From positions 2,722,001-2,786,000 of the forward strand of contig NZ_CP072141.1 in the NCBI RefSeq assembly GCF_019355555.1: a stretch of DNA of 64,000 nucleotides, written 5' to 3'. The stretch's first letter is position 1. The number at the start of each line of letters is the position of its first letter. This DNA is from Rhizobium sp. L51/94 (GTDB lineage Bacteria; Pseudomonadota; Alphaproteobacteria; Rhizobiales; Rhizobiaceae). Both the position numbers and the translations under genes were made by a program. Shown here in pieces: positions 38,801 through 45,084 of the stretch. Under the pieces are notes generated by a model. It ran no database searches. It was not told where the DNA came from and saw only the letters and a list, made by a program, of their open reading frames with translations.

Positions 38801-39742
38801 GAACTCGACCTCACCCGCACGGAACTGAAGCGCGGTGCCTTCGACCTGCCGGAAGAAGCCAAGGAAAGCGCCGCTGCCATGCGTCGCGCCGTGGCCGAGC
38901 AGATCAAGGCCTTGCAGGACATCTCGCAGATCGTCGGGCGCTCGTCGCAGCAGCTGGAAATCGCAACGCCTGTGACACGGGCTTCCGCCCAGCCGCAGCG
39001 TGTCGCTCCCCAGCAGGCAGCCGTCGCGCCGCAGCCTCAGCCAGCTGCAACGCAGCCGCAGCCGGTCGCCCAGCAGCGCCAGCCGATTGCCCAGCAGCCT
39101 GCACCGCAGTTCCTGCAGCAGCCGGAAGCTGCCGCTCCGCAGCGTCCTATCGAGCCGATGGGCCTTCGCGGCACCATCGCTGCCGACCGCGCACCACAGG
39201 CTCCCCGCCAGCCCGCAGCAACGCCAACGACGCCTGCCCGCCAAGACCAGGCCGGCGGCGGTTGGATCAGCGACCTGTTGCGCGGCGCATCGCGCGACGA
39301 CGCGGCCGACACGGCACCGGCCCGCGCACCCGCCCCGCGCGCTCCCGCCGAGACCGCCGCCCAGGCACCTCGCTCCGGCGATGCCAGAAACCCGCGTCAC
39401 GTCGTGGAATCGCTGAACTCTCTGTCGGTCGATATCGCCCGCGCCATCGATCACGACGCATCGGTCGACCTCTGGCGTCGCTACCAGCGCGGCGAACGGG
39501 ATGTCTTCACCCGCCGTCTCTACACGCTGAAGGGTCAGCAGACCTTCGACGAGATCAAGCGCAAGTATGACCGCGAGCCGGAATTCCGCACCGCCGTCGA
39601 CCGCTACATCGGCGACTTCGAAAAGCTGCTCGCAGACGTTGCCAGCACGGACCGCGACAAATCCGTCACCCAGTCCTACCTGACCTCGGACACCGGCAAG
39701 GTCTACACCATGCTCGCCCACGCCGCCGGCCGTTTCAGCTGA
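32870..39742 (+). CDS. gpr: Giant GPR/RgsE-like polar growth ring protein
   Basis: The 2290-residue product has a charged N-terminus (1-110), two membrane helices (about 114-133 and 150-173), then over 1800 residues of nearly unbroken helical coiled coil with apolipoprotein-like repeats, a Pro/Gln/Ala-rich linker (about 2036-2170) and a conserved C-terminal helical domain (from VVESLNSLSVDIARAIDHD). This layout matches GPR of Agrobacterium tumefaciens and RgsE of Sinorhizobium meliloti, which form a ring at the growing pole and are needed for polar growth and rod shape. The repeats are multiples of 11 residues for long stretches. The start is ATG 32870 (MANNKYSESVEDKAF); a TTG at 32813 is possible but poorer. 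It is followed by a terminator. Confidence 0.88.
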   Translation: MANNKYSESVEDKAFKALDEALQIDFSDDGIPARTGPAPRATEADLAETSNARARQAKEEAARKAAAARGTAGRPGDTPRNQMFEPANDTSRASPQSILRSLDNASIGGAIRNATIFSVIWLIAGIGLTSVIYSPPIWQIRSLAELVALPGVIACIIGILVPILLFYAFAIMLSRAQDMRNAARSMAEVALRLSDPETIASERIMTVGQAVRREVSAMNEGIERTIARATELETLVHSEVNALERSYADNEMRVRGLVHELGSERDAIVNHAERIRSSISGVHEQIKEDMSLATEEIAIRLATSGEAFATLMDTRAAALSEKSNAALQSLGSLLAAKTDSLIENLSASGFALNQEFDTRLESLSTTLSERGKKLLSQFETRASTLDANTDKLNAALNDRARQLNETLIARTREISDSLNSGERGITGTLDNVLAKLNSALDEKGASFRQSLQSSVDDTVMDLDLRSGFFEERLQSTVAQVSTSFDERVAEFATAFDKRAGSLDSKLMESLARINETLAGGSEAMDGILTTSIERIGSSLTDHSFALATALSTGHEVLESAIGSKAAEITSALESRTSEFTAALRGATGDVAAVLGTGSEELQAALSARTEQLTSALRGATLELSSSLTTGSNELSSTIAARSAELTSALTAATTDVSSAVISGTETLNATFEGRAEALSEALAARSGQFTSVIETATSELTTALSSGTHELTSAFVGRTQALNDTLSARTGEITQTLGSAHERIDAVMAERSGALFNALSDSQSRFEQTLASRSETIVSAVSDSHERLTDALDERTMTLAISLSDSQERLEQTLASRSETLLGAVSTTHERLTDALDDRTMALAIALSETQERLDQTLASRTDAFTNAVSDSRDRLTEALDERAMALDISLSETQERLEQTLTSRTDAFAAAVSDGRERLTEALDERAMALAISLSETQERLENTLSTRGDAIATSVSSGHDRMLETLDNKTRVLAQTLAENHALLDETLGVSVEAINAVVSSSHSRLGDALDDKTMALAISLEESQNRFDSALEARTNAILDSVAGAESRIAGTFGKEAETIRAAYVDNHERLDQALGAHTERLASVLNNGGERLETVVGQSTARVENALADTTGRLEATIGTGLAQMDHSLENAHERLRTTLDQRGNAIQQTLRDAHEQIDGTLAEQAMTIGTSIATSVGMMEMSLEEHEASLRGAIDTSARSLEERLQSSAGAIAGRFQDAAGEIIRSAETFSSHLTASVEGMTTRFEDTGSRVESGLVGIEHRIRDGISGVVEQVDAAGNRLAESLSGSVEQIDRATSEAAARLTETLDGRTANLSNAMETGTARIDERLSTMDRALNLGLDAVNRTIEGKATALATTLRTAVADAAQGMDNEATRTAELLASTGQQFADNLGNRSEDFTRTMEERSQDIVHRVSETQNRLAGQAAAVAQTFSEAGNIIVNKVAEAEGLVGNQVTALSAALSEVEQSLEARGASLRSALAGTGEEIASTMARVERALEDRSTAIRTSLDERSRDIDATLSDVDKTLEARTQQMRSTLAGTGEQIASSLTRVGEALEERTNAIRTNLDDRARDIDATLANVDKALEARGSSIRNSLDDRSRDLNSMLAGRSAELVRIIDEKARPVVDAYAATGEQAAERIAAAAQQAAERLRTENAALVNAIASRTNETLAAISARTESVTSTVDALETSLLSNVNGLIERLGDNNSAIVAMLNRATHDLAEVDTRLGSTSTRFAESAGKASELVSASTRLLEGKIDKLSDISIHTLSQVGGIISRFDEHSKVLTQASQLLGAAQSNLMSTLEERESALEGLSVGLVQRSEEIEKTLRAVGSIVETAFDRAEQRSNQVSGNLRQGVQASVADIGRVLSETEARAQQTAETMRDALAKAGQEANDAIEGTFANAERRSNELTSRLRGGLTASMSDVENMFSEAGKTTDNAAYSMRETLRVAVEEAIDRFSGATDEIRRSAGDIRKELDLTRTELKRGAFDLPEEAKESAAAMRRAVAEQIKALQDISQIVGRSSQQLEIATPVTRASAQPQRVAPQQAAVAPQPQPAATQPQPVAQQRQPIAQQPAPQFLQQPEAAAPQRPIEPMGLRGTIAADRAPQAPRQPAATPTTPARQDQAGGGWISDLLRGASRDDAADTAPARAPAPRAPAETAAQAPRSGDARNPRHVVESLNSLSVDIARAIDHDASVDLWRRYQRGERDVFTRRLYTLKGQQTFDEIKRKYDREPEFRTAVDRYIGDFEKLLADVASTDRDKSVTQSYLTSDTGKVYTMLAHAAGRFS
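35156..36079 (+). repeat. Seven tandem 132-bp repeats inside the GPR-like gene
   Basis: Units begin at 35156, 35288, 35420, 35552, 35684, 35816 and 35948, each 44 codons with no indels. The unit reads approximately QERLEQTLASR, then AVSDSxERLTDALDERxMAL (x variable). Each 44-mer is two 22-mers (four 11-mers). Weaker 44-mers continue to about 36475, and 33- and 44-residue units precede the block. Confidence 0.9.
37283..37630 (+). repeat. Two tandem 174-bp repeats inside the GPR-like gene
   Basis: 58-codon units start at 37283 and 37457, with a partial third from 37631. Each contains LEAR, LAGTGEEIAS-like, TAIRTSLDERSRDIDATL-like and ends VDK. This period is not a multiple of 11, unlike the earlier block. 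Confidence 0.85.
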
Positions 39743-39764
39743 CAACAGCACCCCGCATAAACTG

Positions 39765-39796
39765 AAAAATCCCTGGTCATGAGCCAGGGATTTTTC
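39765..39796 (+). terminator. Bidirectional terminator after the GPR-like gene
   Basis: AAAAATCCCTGG (39765-39776) pairs with CCAGGGATTTTT (39784-39795), a perfect 12-bp stem with A and T tracts on both sides. It can end both the GPR-like gene (plus) and the RcnB-like gene (minus). Confidence 0.9.
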
Positions 39797-39835
39797 GTTT
39801 CACGGTAGGTGGTTAATGATCAATCCAGCCGCTGC

Positions 39836-40138
39836 TCAGCGCGCGGCCACGACGCTGAGGATGAGGCCGCTGGTGGAGCCGACCATCAGGAAGCTTCCAC
39901 CGATGCGGACCCATCGATAACCATGGGGCGGCGTCTTCAGGCGGTAGCGGGTGTAGTCGAGGGGGACCGCGTGGTTGCGGTCGGAGGGTGAAAGCCGATG
40001 GCCGCGCGTCCAGCTCCCCTTGTGCAGAACAGGCCGATGAACATCCTTTGATGACGTCGCGGCAAGGGCTGCAGGGGCTTGCGCCAGCGGTGCAATCAGG
40101 CACGCCGCAGCAAGCAGCGCGGTGATCGTCTTCTTCAT
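39836..40138 (-). CDS. RcnB-like small periplasmic protein
   Basis: The 100-residue product has a signal peptide (MKKTITALLAAACLIAPLAQ, cleaved near ALA-AT) and a short mature domain in which LDYTRYRLKTPPHGYRWVRI and GGSFLMVGSTSGLILSVV fit the RcnB pattern (PPxGYxWVRxGxxxxLV...GLI). RcnB of E. coli modulates nickel/cobalt homeostasis, but the many rhizobial paralogues are uncharacterised and metal ligands are not obvious here. GAGGAAAG precedes the ATG. A TTGACA element in an AT-rich stretch about 100 bases upstream could belong to its promoter. Confidence 0.75.
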   Translation of the reverse strand: MKKTITALLAAACLIAPLAQAPAALAATSSKDVHRPVLHKGSWTRGHRLSPSDRNHAVPLDYTRYRLKTPPHGYRWVRIGGSFLMVGSTSGLILSVVAAR

Positions 40139-40297
40139 GGGCTTTCCTCGTAGTTTTTTACGTCTTTTAGACGCGCAGCCTTACCTGAAAAAGGTGACGG
40201 ATCGCGGTCAAATATATTAAATTTTGTCAATGCAGTCAGGCGCGACCCGCTATGGGGCAGGCCGGCCAGGCAAACATGGCCCGCGACGTCCGTCAAC

Positions 40298-41905
40298 CTA
40301 GAGGATATCGTAGTTGAACCAGTCGAAATCTGCGGCTTTCGCCCGACCAGAGAGATCGAAGGCAAACATGCCGACAAAGGCGCCGGTGAACGAGCCGTGC
40401 TCGCCACGCCCGCCCTCGTCCGAGATCACGCCGGCGTCTAGCACCGGCCCGATCGCCTGCCAGGCGCCCATGCCCTCGGCCTGCCAGTAGAACTGCAGGT
40501 CGTTGTCGCACACCTCGAGAGAGAGCTGCACTCGTCCATCGGGAACGGCGACGCCGCTGCCAACCGGGAAGCTCAAACGTCCCTCGGGATAATCGCCCGG
40601 GCATGAGAGAATGGTCAGGCACCTCCCGAGTTCTTCATGCACGGTCACGGCGAGCGCATGAAATTTGAAGCGGTTATAATAGTGGGTCAGGCCCGCTACC
40701 TGTTGGTAGGTATCCGGCAGAAACTCGATCACGGTTTCCGCCTGGAACCGATGATGCTCCTGCCGACGGGCAACCAGCGATTGCTCGAACCATGAGCCTA
40801 TGCTTTCGCGGCCGAACAGCCGCAGATGGCCTGGCCGCTCTGTGAGACTGAACAGCAGCTCCGGCCTCGGGGTGCGAAGCCACTGGAAATCGGCCGGCAG
40901 CGTCGGTCCGTCGAAATTCGCGCCGCTGCGTCGCGGCTTGTCGAGGGGAACAGCACCGGCAAGGCCCGGAACGTCCACGTCGCCCACCACGGTGCCGTTT
41001 GCGAGATAGAGCCAGTCATCCTTCCAGACGCATTTCTGCAGGGCCGTCTCGCGGCCGAGTGTGGAGCGACGCAAGGGCGCCAGCGGACGGCCACAGAGGT
41101 GGGTGTGATAGGCTCCACCGTCAGGGGTCTCGACATATTGCCCATGCCCGGTGCGCTGCAGGCCTGCCTCCGGGTGATCCTTCGCAGTGATCAGGTGGCT
41201 GTCCGGATGCAGTTCGTAGGGGCCGGCGATATCGCGCGCGCGCGCCATGGTGACGGCATGGTCGTAGCCGGTGCCACCCTCGGCGGTCGTCAGGTAATAC
41301 CAGCCGTTGCGCTGGAACAGGTGCGGACCCTCGACGAGACCGAGCGGGCTGCCGGCAAAGATGTTGCGGATCGGGCCTTTGAGAGACTTGCTGGCGGCAT
41401 CGTATTCCTGCAGCAGGATACCGTCGAAGGCCGGCGATTTCGGCGAGCCGCCGAAGCTCTCGCTGCGGTGGTTCCACTGCATGTTGACGAACCACTTGCG
41501 ACCGTCGGCATCGTGAAACAGCGACGGGTCGAAGCCCGACGAATTGACATAGACCGGATCCGACCATTCGCCCTCGATGGTCTCTGAAGTCACGATGTAA
41601 TTATGGGCGTCCTTGAAATTACCGTCGAGCCGTTTGACATCGGTGTAGACCAGCCAGAAAAGCCCATCGGCATAGGAAAGGCAAGGCGCCCAGACGCCGC
41701 AGCTGTCCGGATTGCCGCGCATGTCGAGCTGCGCCTGTCGCTCGAGCGGCCGGCGCACCAGCGTCCAGTTCACCAAGTCGCGCGAGTGATGGATCTGCAC
41801 ACCGGGATACCACTCGAAGGTAGATGTGGCGATATAGTAGTCGTCACCGACGCGGCAGATGGACGGGTCGGGATTAAAGCCAGGCAAAATAGGATTGTGG
41901 ATCAT
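40298..41905 (-). CDS. Glycoside hydrolase family 43 beta-xylosidase-like enzyme
   Basis: The 535-residue product begins MIHNPILPGFNPDPSICRVG. The GH43 five-bladed propeller shows the catalytic base Asp13 (FNPDPS), the pKa-modulating Asp126 (GFDPSLFHD) and the general acid Glu192 (LVEGPHLF). The C-terminal beta-sandwich (about residues 330-535) is the extra domain of GH43_11-type beta-xylosidases, ending FDWFNYDIL. There is no signal peptide, so it acts in the cytoplasm on imported xylo- or arabino-oligosaccharides. It is the last gene of the sugar operon. Confidence 0.93.
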   Translation of the reverse strand: MIHNPILPGFNPDPSICRVGDDYYIATSTFEWYPGVQIHHSRDLVNWTLVRRPLERQAQLDMRGNPDSCGVWAPCLSYADGLFWLVYTDVKRLDGNFKDAHNYIVTSETIEGEWSDPVYVNSSGFDPSLFHDADGRKWFVNMQWNHRSESFGGSPKSPAFDGILLQEYDAASKSLKGPIRNIFAGSPLGLVEGPHLFQRNGWYYLTTAEGGTGYDHAVTMARARDIAGPYELHPDSHLITAKDHPEAGLQRTGHGQYVETPDGGAYHTHLCGRPLAPLRRSTLGRETALQKCVWKDDWLYLANGTVVGDVDVPGLAGAVPLDKPRRSGANFDGPTLPADFQWLRTPRPELLFSLTERPGHLRLFGRESIGSWFEQSLVARRQEHHRFQAETVIEFLPDTYQQVAGLTHYYNRFKFHALAVTVHEELGRCLTILSCPGDYPEGRLSFPVGSGVAVPDGRVQLSLEVCDNDLQFYWQAEGMGAWQAIGPVLDAGVISDEGGRGEHGSFTGAFVGMFAFDLSGRAKAADFDWFNYDIL

Positions 41906-41991
41906 CGGTCTACCTCCTCCAAGGCGATGAAAGCGCCGCCCGCAGGCGACGCCTCAGTTCGAACTATCGGCACACAGTCACCGAGCGGCGA

Positions 41992-43023
41992 CTATTCAAG
42001 CTCGGCCGACTTGGCCCAGAGGTTGATATCGGCCTCCTTGGCATAAACGTCGATTTCACTCAGCTCCTCGGCGGTGAAATCGGCGTTGTCGAGCGCCTTG
42101 ACGCAATCGACGATCTGCGACGAACGGCTGGCGCCGATCAGCGCCGAGGTCACCCTGCCGCCGCGCAGAACCCAGGCTATCGCCATCTGCGCCAGCGTCT
42201 GGCCGCGCTTTTCGGCAATAGCGTTCAGCTTGCGGATATTGTCGAGGATCGACGGGCGAATGAATTCCCGCTTCAGGAAATGGTCCTGCGCGGCACGGCT
42301 GTCTTCCGGAATACCGTTCAGATACTTGGTCGTCAGCATCCCCTGCGCCAGCGGCGAAAAGACGATGGATCCCATGCCGACGTCGTCCAGCGTGTCGAGC
42401 AGCTTGTCGTCCTCGACCCAGCGGTTGAGCATGGAGTAGCTCGGCTGGTGGATGAGGCATGGCGTACCCAGCGATTTCAGGATCGCGGCCGCCTCGCGGG
42501 TCCGCTGGGAATTATAGGACGAGATGCCGACATACTGTGCCCGCCCGGAGCGGACGATGTAGTCGAGCGCGCCGCAGGTTTCCTCGAGCGGTGTGTCCGG
42601 GTCGAAGCGGTGCGAATAGAAGATGTCGACATAGTCGAGGCCCATGCGCTTCAGGCTCTGGTCGCAGGAGGCGACGAGGTACTTGCGGCTTCCCCACTCG
42701 CCGTAGGGACCCGGCCACATGTTGTAGCCGGCCTTGGAGGAGATGATCAGTTCGTCCCGCAGGCCGGCAAAATCCGTGCGCAGGATTTCGCCGAACGCCG
42801 TTTCGGCCGAGCCCGGAGGCGGGCCGTAATTGTTGGCAAGATCGAAATGGGTGATGCCGAGATCGAAGGCGGTGCGGCACATGTCGACCTTGCGGTCATG
42901 GGACGTGTCGCCACCGAAATTGTGCCACAGGCCGAGCGAAACGGCCGGCAGCTTCAGGCCGGAACGGCCGGTGCGGTTGTACTTCATCTTCGAATAGCGG
43001 TCTTCCGCCGGTTGCCAGCTCAT
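41992..43023 (-). CDS. Aldo/keto reductase of the YghZ (glyceraldehyde-3-phosphate reductase) type
   Basis: The 343-residue product begins MSWQPAEDRYSKMKYNRTGR, with GGAGAG 8 bases before ATG 43023; the alternative ATG 43038 would contain that ribosome site. The AKR catalytic tetrad is seen in HFDLANNYGPPPGSAE (Asp, Tyr) and IISSKAGYNMWPGPYG (Lys), with the substrate-proximal His in DIFYSHRFDP. The GPYGEWGSRKYL insert is typical of the YghZ/Kv-beta-like subgroup that reduces L-glyceraldehyde 3-phosphate and other aldehydes with NADPH. In this operon it may reduce a sugar aldehyde; the true substrate is unknown. Confidence 0.92.
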   Translation of the reverse strand: MSWQPAEDRYSKMKYNRTGRSGLKLPAVSLGLWHNFGGDTSHDRKVDMCRTAFDLGITHFDLANNYGPPPGSAETAFGEILRTDFAGLRDELIISSKAGYNMWPGPYGEWGSRKYLVASCDQSLKRMGLDYVDIFYSHRFDPDTPLEETCGALDYIVRSGRAQYVGISSYNSQRTREAAAILKSLGTPCLIHQPSYSMLNRWVEDDKLLDTLDDVGMGSIVFSPLAQGMLTTKYLNGIPEDSRAAQDHFLKREFIRPSILDNIRKLNAIAEKRGQTLAQMAIAWVLRGGRVTSALIGASRSSQIVDCVKALDNADFTAEELSEIDVYAKEADINLWAKSAELE

Positions 43024-43087
43024 CGATATCTCTCCCATGCTCGAACGCGGGCTGTTCAGCCCGCGCGCACAATAGCTTCCGCCAGCT

Positions 43088-44221
43088 TTACTTCAAGAGC
43101 GCCTGTGCCTCTTCGATGCCGAGTGCTGCCGGCTGGCTGCAGGTGGTCGTCAATTCGATAAACCGGTTATCGGCGCCGGAAGTCAGGATCGACGTCATGA
43201 CATCGACGCCGTGCAGCGTACGGTCGAGCGAGCACCGGGCATCGCGCCCGTCGATGAGCGAGGCCGCCATGTCGGCGAGCCCGGCGGTGCGATAATTGGC
43301 GCGCGGACCCTGCGGACTTTCCTGGTTGGCGATGCCGAAGGGATGGTCCCATGCATCCAGCGTCTTGATATCCTTGTTGCGACCGCTGGCTTCGACCGTT
43401 CCACCGAAGAAATTCGGATCGGGCACGTAGAGCGAGCCCTCGGTGCCGTAGAGCTCGATGCTGCCGTGCCGATGCGACCAGACGTCCCAGCTGGCCGTCA
43501 GCGTGATGGTCGCGCCGCTGACGAATTCCAGCAACGCCTGGATGGTCGTCGGCGTCTTTACCGGAATGATTTCGCCATGACGTGGCTGGCTGGTGATCGT
43601 GCGGGTCTCCGACGCCATCGAGGTCATCGCTCCGACGCGCTTGACGGGCCCGATCAGGTTGATGAGATCGGCGACATAATAGGGGCCGAGATCGAGGATC
43701 GGGCCGGCGCCTGGCAGGAAGAAGAAGTCAGGGTTTGGATGCCACATCTCCATGCCAGCGCTCATGACATGGCAGGTGCCCGACGTGATCCGGCCGATGC
43801 CGCCGTCGTCGATGAACTTGCGCGCCAACTGGTGGGCGCCGCCGAGAAAGGTGTCGGGAGCGCAGCCGACGGCGAGCCCCTTTTCCGTCGCAAGACGCCG
43901 CAGCGTCTCGCCCTCTTCCAGCGTCAGCACCAGCGGCTTTTCCGAGTAGACGTGCTTGCCGGCTTCGAGGATACGCTTGGAGACCGCGAAATGGGCGTCC
44001 GGGATGGTCAGGTTGACGATCACGTCGAGCTCGTCGTTTGCGAGCAGCTCGTCGATCGTTTGTGCCCTGACGCCAAATTCCTCCGCCCGAAGCTCCGCCG
44101 CACCCATGTTGATGTCGGCGCAGGCGAGCACCTTCAATCCCTTGAAGAGCGGTGACAGCGTGAAATAGGTCGTTGAGATATTGCCGCATCCAATGATGCC
44201 GACACCGAGTTCCTTGGCCAT
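43088..44221 (-). CDS. Gfo/Idh/MocA family oxidoreductase
   Basis: The 377-residue product has the N-terminal Rossmann motif GVGIIGCGNISTTYF, the EKPL motif (HVYSEKPLVLTLEEGETL) that carries the catalytic Lys, and the C-terminal alpha/beta domain with ATITLTASWDVWSHRHGSIE. Members oxidise or interconvert sugars and cyclitols with NAD(P). GGAGGG precedes the ATG. Together with the adjacent isomerase/epimerase it forms a pair often seen in sugar catabolic operons, where a keto sugar made by the dehydrogenase is handled by the epimerase. Confidence 0.93.
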   Translation of the reverse strand: MAKELGVGIIGCGNISTTYFTLSPLFKGLKVLACADINMGAAELRAEEFGVRAQTIDELLANDELDVIVNLTIPDAHFAVSKRILEAGKHVYSEKPLVLTLEEGETLRRLATEKGLAVGCAPDTFLGGAHQLARKFIDDGGIGRITSGTCHVMSAGMEMWHPNPDFFFLPGAGPILDLGPYYVADLINLIGPVKRVGAMTSMASETRTITSQPRHGEIIPVKTPTTIQALLEFVSGATITLTASWDVWSHRHGSIELYGTEGSLYVPDPNFFGGTVEASGRNKDIKTLDAWDHPFGIANQESPQGPRANYRTAGLADMAASLIDGRDARCSLDRTLHGVDVMTSILTSGADNRFIELTTTCSQPAALGIEEAQALLK

Positions 44222-44235
44222 GATGAGCCCTCCGA

Positions 44236-44997
44236 TCAGTAGGTCTTGAACGATGCGATAGAGCGCGTCACGACGCGGTCCAGATCGTTGGGATTGTCAT
44301 GCTCCACCACATAATGGCGGGCGCCCGTCGACTTCAACGCCTGCATCAGCTTGGCCCAGTCGAGCGTGCCGTGGCCAACGTCGGCCCAGCCGCCCTCATC
44401 CGTGTTTTCGCCGGCTGGCGCGATGTCCTTGACGTGGACGGCGGTGATGCGCGCACCCAGGGTCTCGATCCAGGCGAACGGATCGGCGCCGCCGCGCACT
44501 ACCCAGGCGATATCGGCCTCCCACGAAAGACCGGGGCCACCGGCCATGATGTGTTCCATCGGCGTCGAGCCATCGGCAAGCTTGACAAACTCGAAATCAT
44601 GGTTGTGCCAGCCGAAATCGAGGCCGGCATTCTTGAACCGGCGGCCCGCCGCCTCCAGCCGGGCGCCAAATGCATGCCAGCCCTTTGCGTCCGAGGGCCG
44701 CTGGTCAGGCATGATGTGCGGTGCGTAGATCGACTCGATGCCGAGCACGCCGGCGATCTCGAGGGCACGCTCGGGGTTGCTCTCCAGCAGGTCGAGGCCG
44801 AAGTGTCCGGTCGGCATGGTGAGGCCGTTACTGTCGAGATCGGCACGCATCGCCTTCAGTCCGGCATCGTCGAGGCTCGCATACATCGCGCCATAGCCCT
44901 CGACCTCCTTGTAGCCGGCCTTGGCAACCTTGGCGAACACGTCGGAAAACGGCGGGAACTCGCGGGCGCTGTAAAGCTGAAAACCAAGTGTCGTCAT
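44236..44997 (-). CDS. Sugar phosphate isomerase/epimerase (xylose isomerase-like TIM barrel)
   Basis: The 253-residue product begins MTTLGFQLYSAREFPPFSDV; GGAGGAG lies 9 bases upstream of ATG 44997, and the alternative ATG 45012 is inside that ribosome site. The AP-endonuclease-2 fold is recognised from GYKEVEGYGAMYASL, FGWHNHDFEFVKL, SWEADIAWVVRGG and AVHVKDIAP, which supply the divalent-metal ligands (Glu, His, Asp). It probably isomerises or epimerises a keto sugar. Downstream, the Gfo/Idh/MocA gene starts after 14 bases, indicating coupling. Confidence 0.92.
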   Translation of the reverse strand: MTTLGFQLYSAREFPPFSDVFAKVAKAGYKEVEGYGAMYASLDDAGLKAMRADLDSNGLTMPTGHFGLDLLESNPERALEIAGVLGIESIYAPHIMPDQRPSDAKGWHAFGARLEAAGRRFKNAGLDFGWHNHDFEFVKLADGSTPMEHIMAGGPGLSWEADIAWVVRGGADPFAWIETLGARITAVHVKDIAPAGENTDEGGWADVGHGTLDWAKLMQALKSTGARHYVVEHDNPNDLDRVVTRSIASFKTY

Positions 44998-45084
44998 TGC
45001 TTTCTCCTCCATGGCCGTTCGGCCTGTCGTCTTGGCCGGCTTGTGCCGGTCGGGGTGCCGCCGATGGCAGCAACGTGATTGGGG

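Noticed and set aside
34793..39751. Minus-strand open frame of 1652 codons opposite the GPR-like gene
   Set aside because: It mirrors the repeats of the plus-strand gene, has no ribosome site or recognisable domain, and long antisense frames are expected in GC-rich sequence with strong codon bias and few rare codons.
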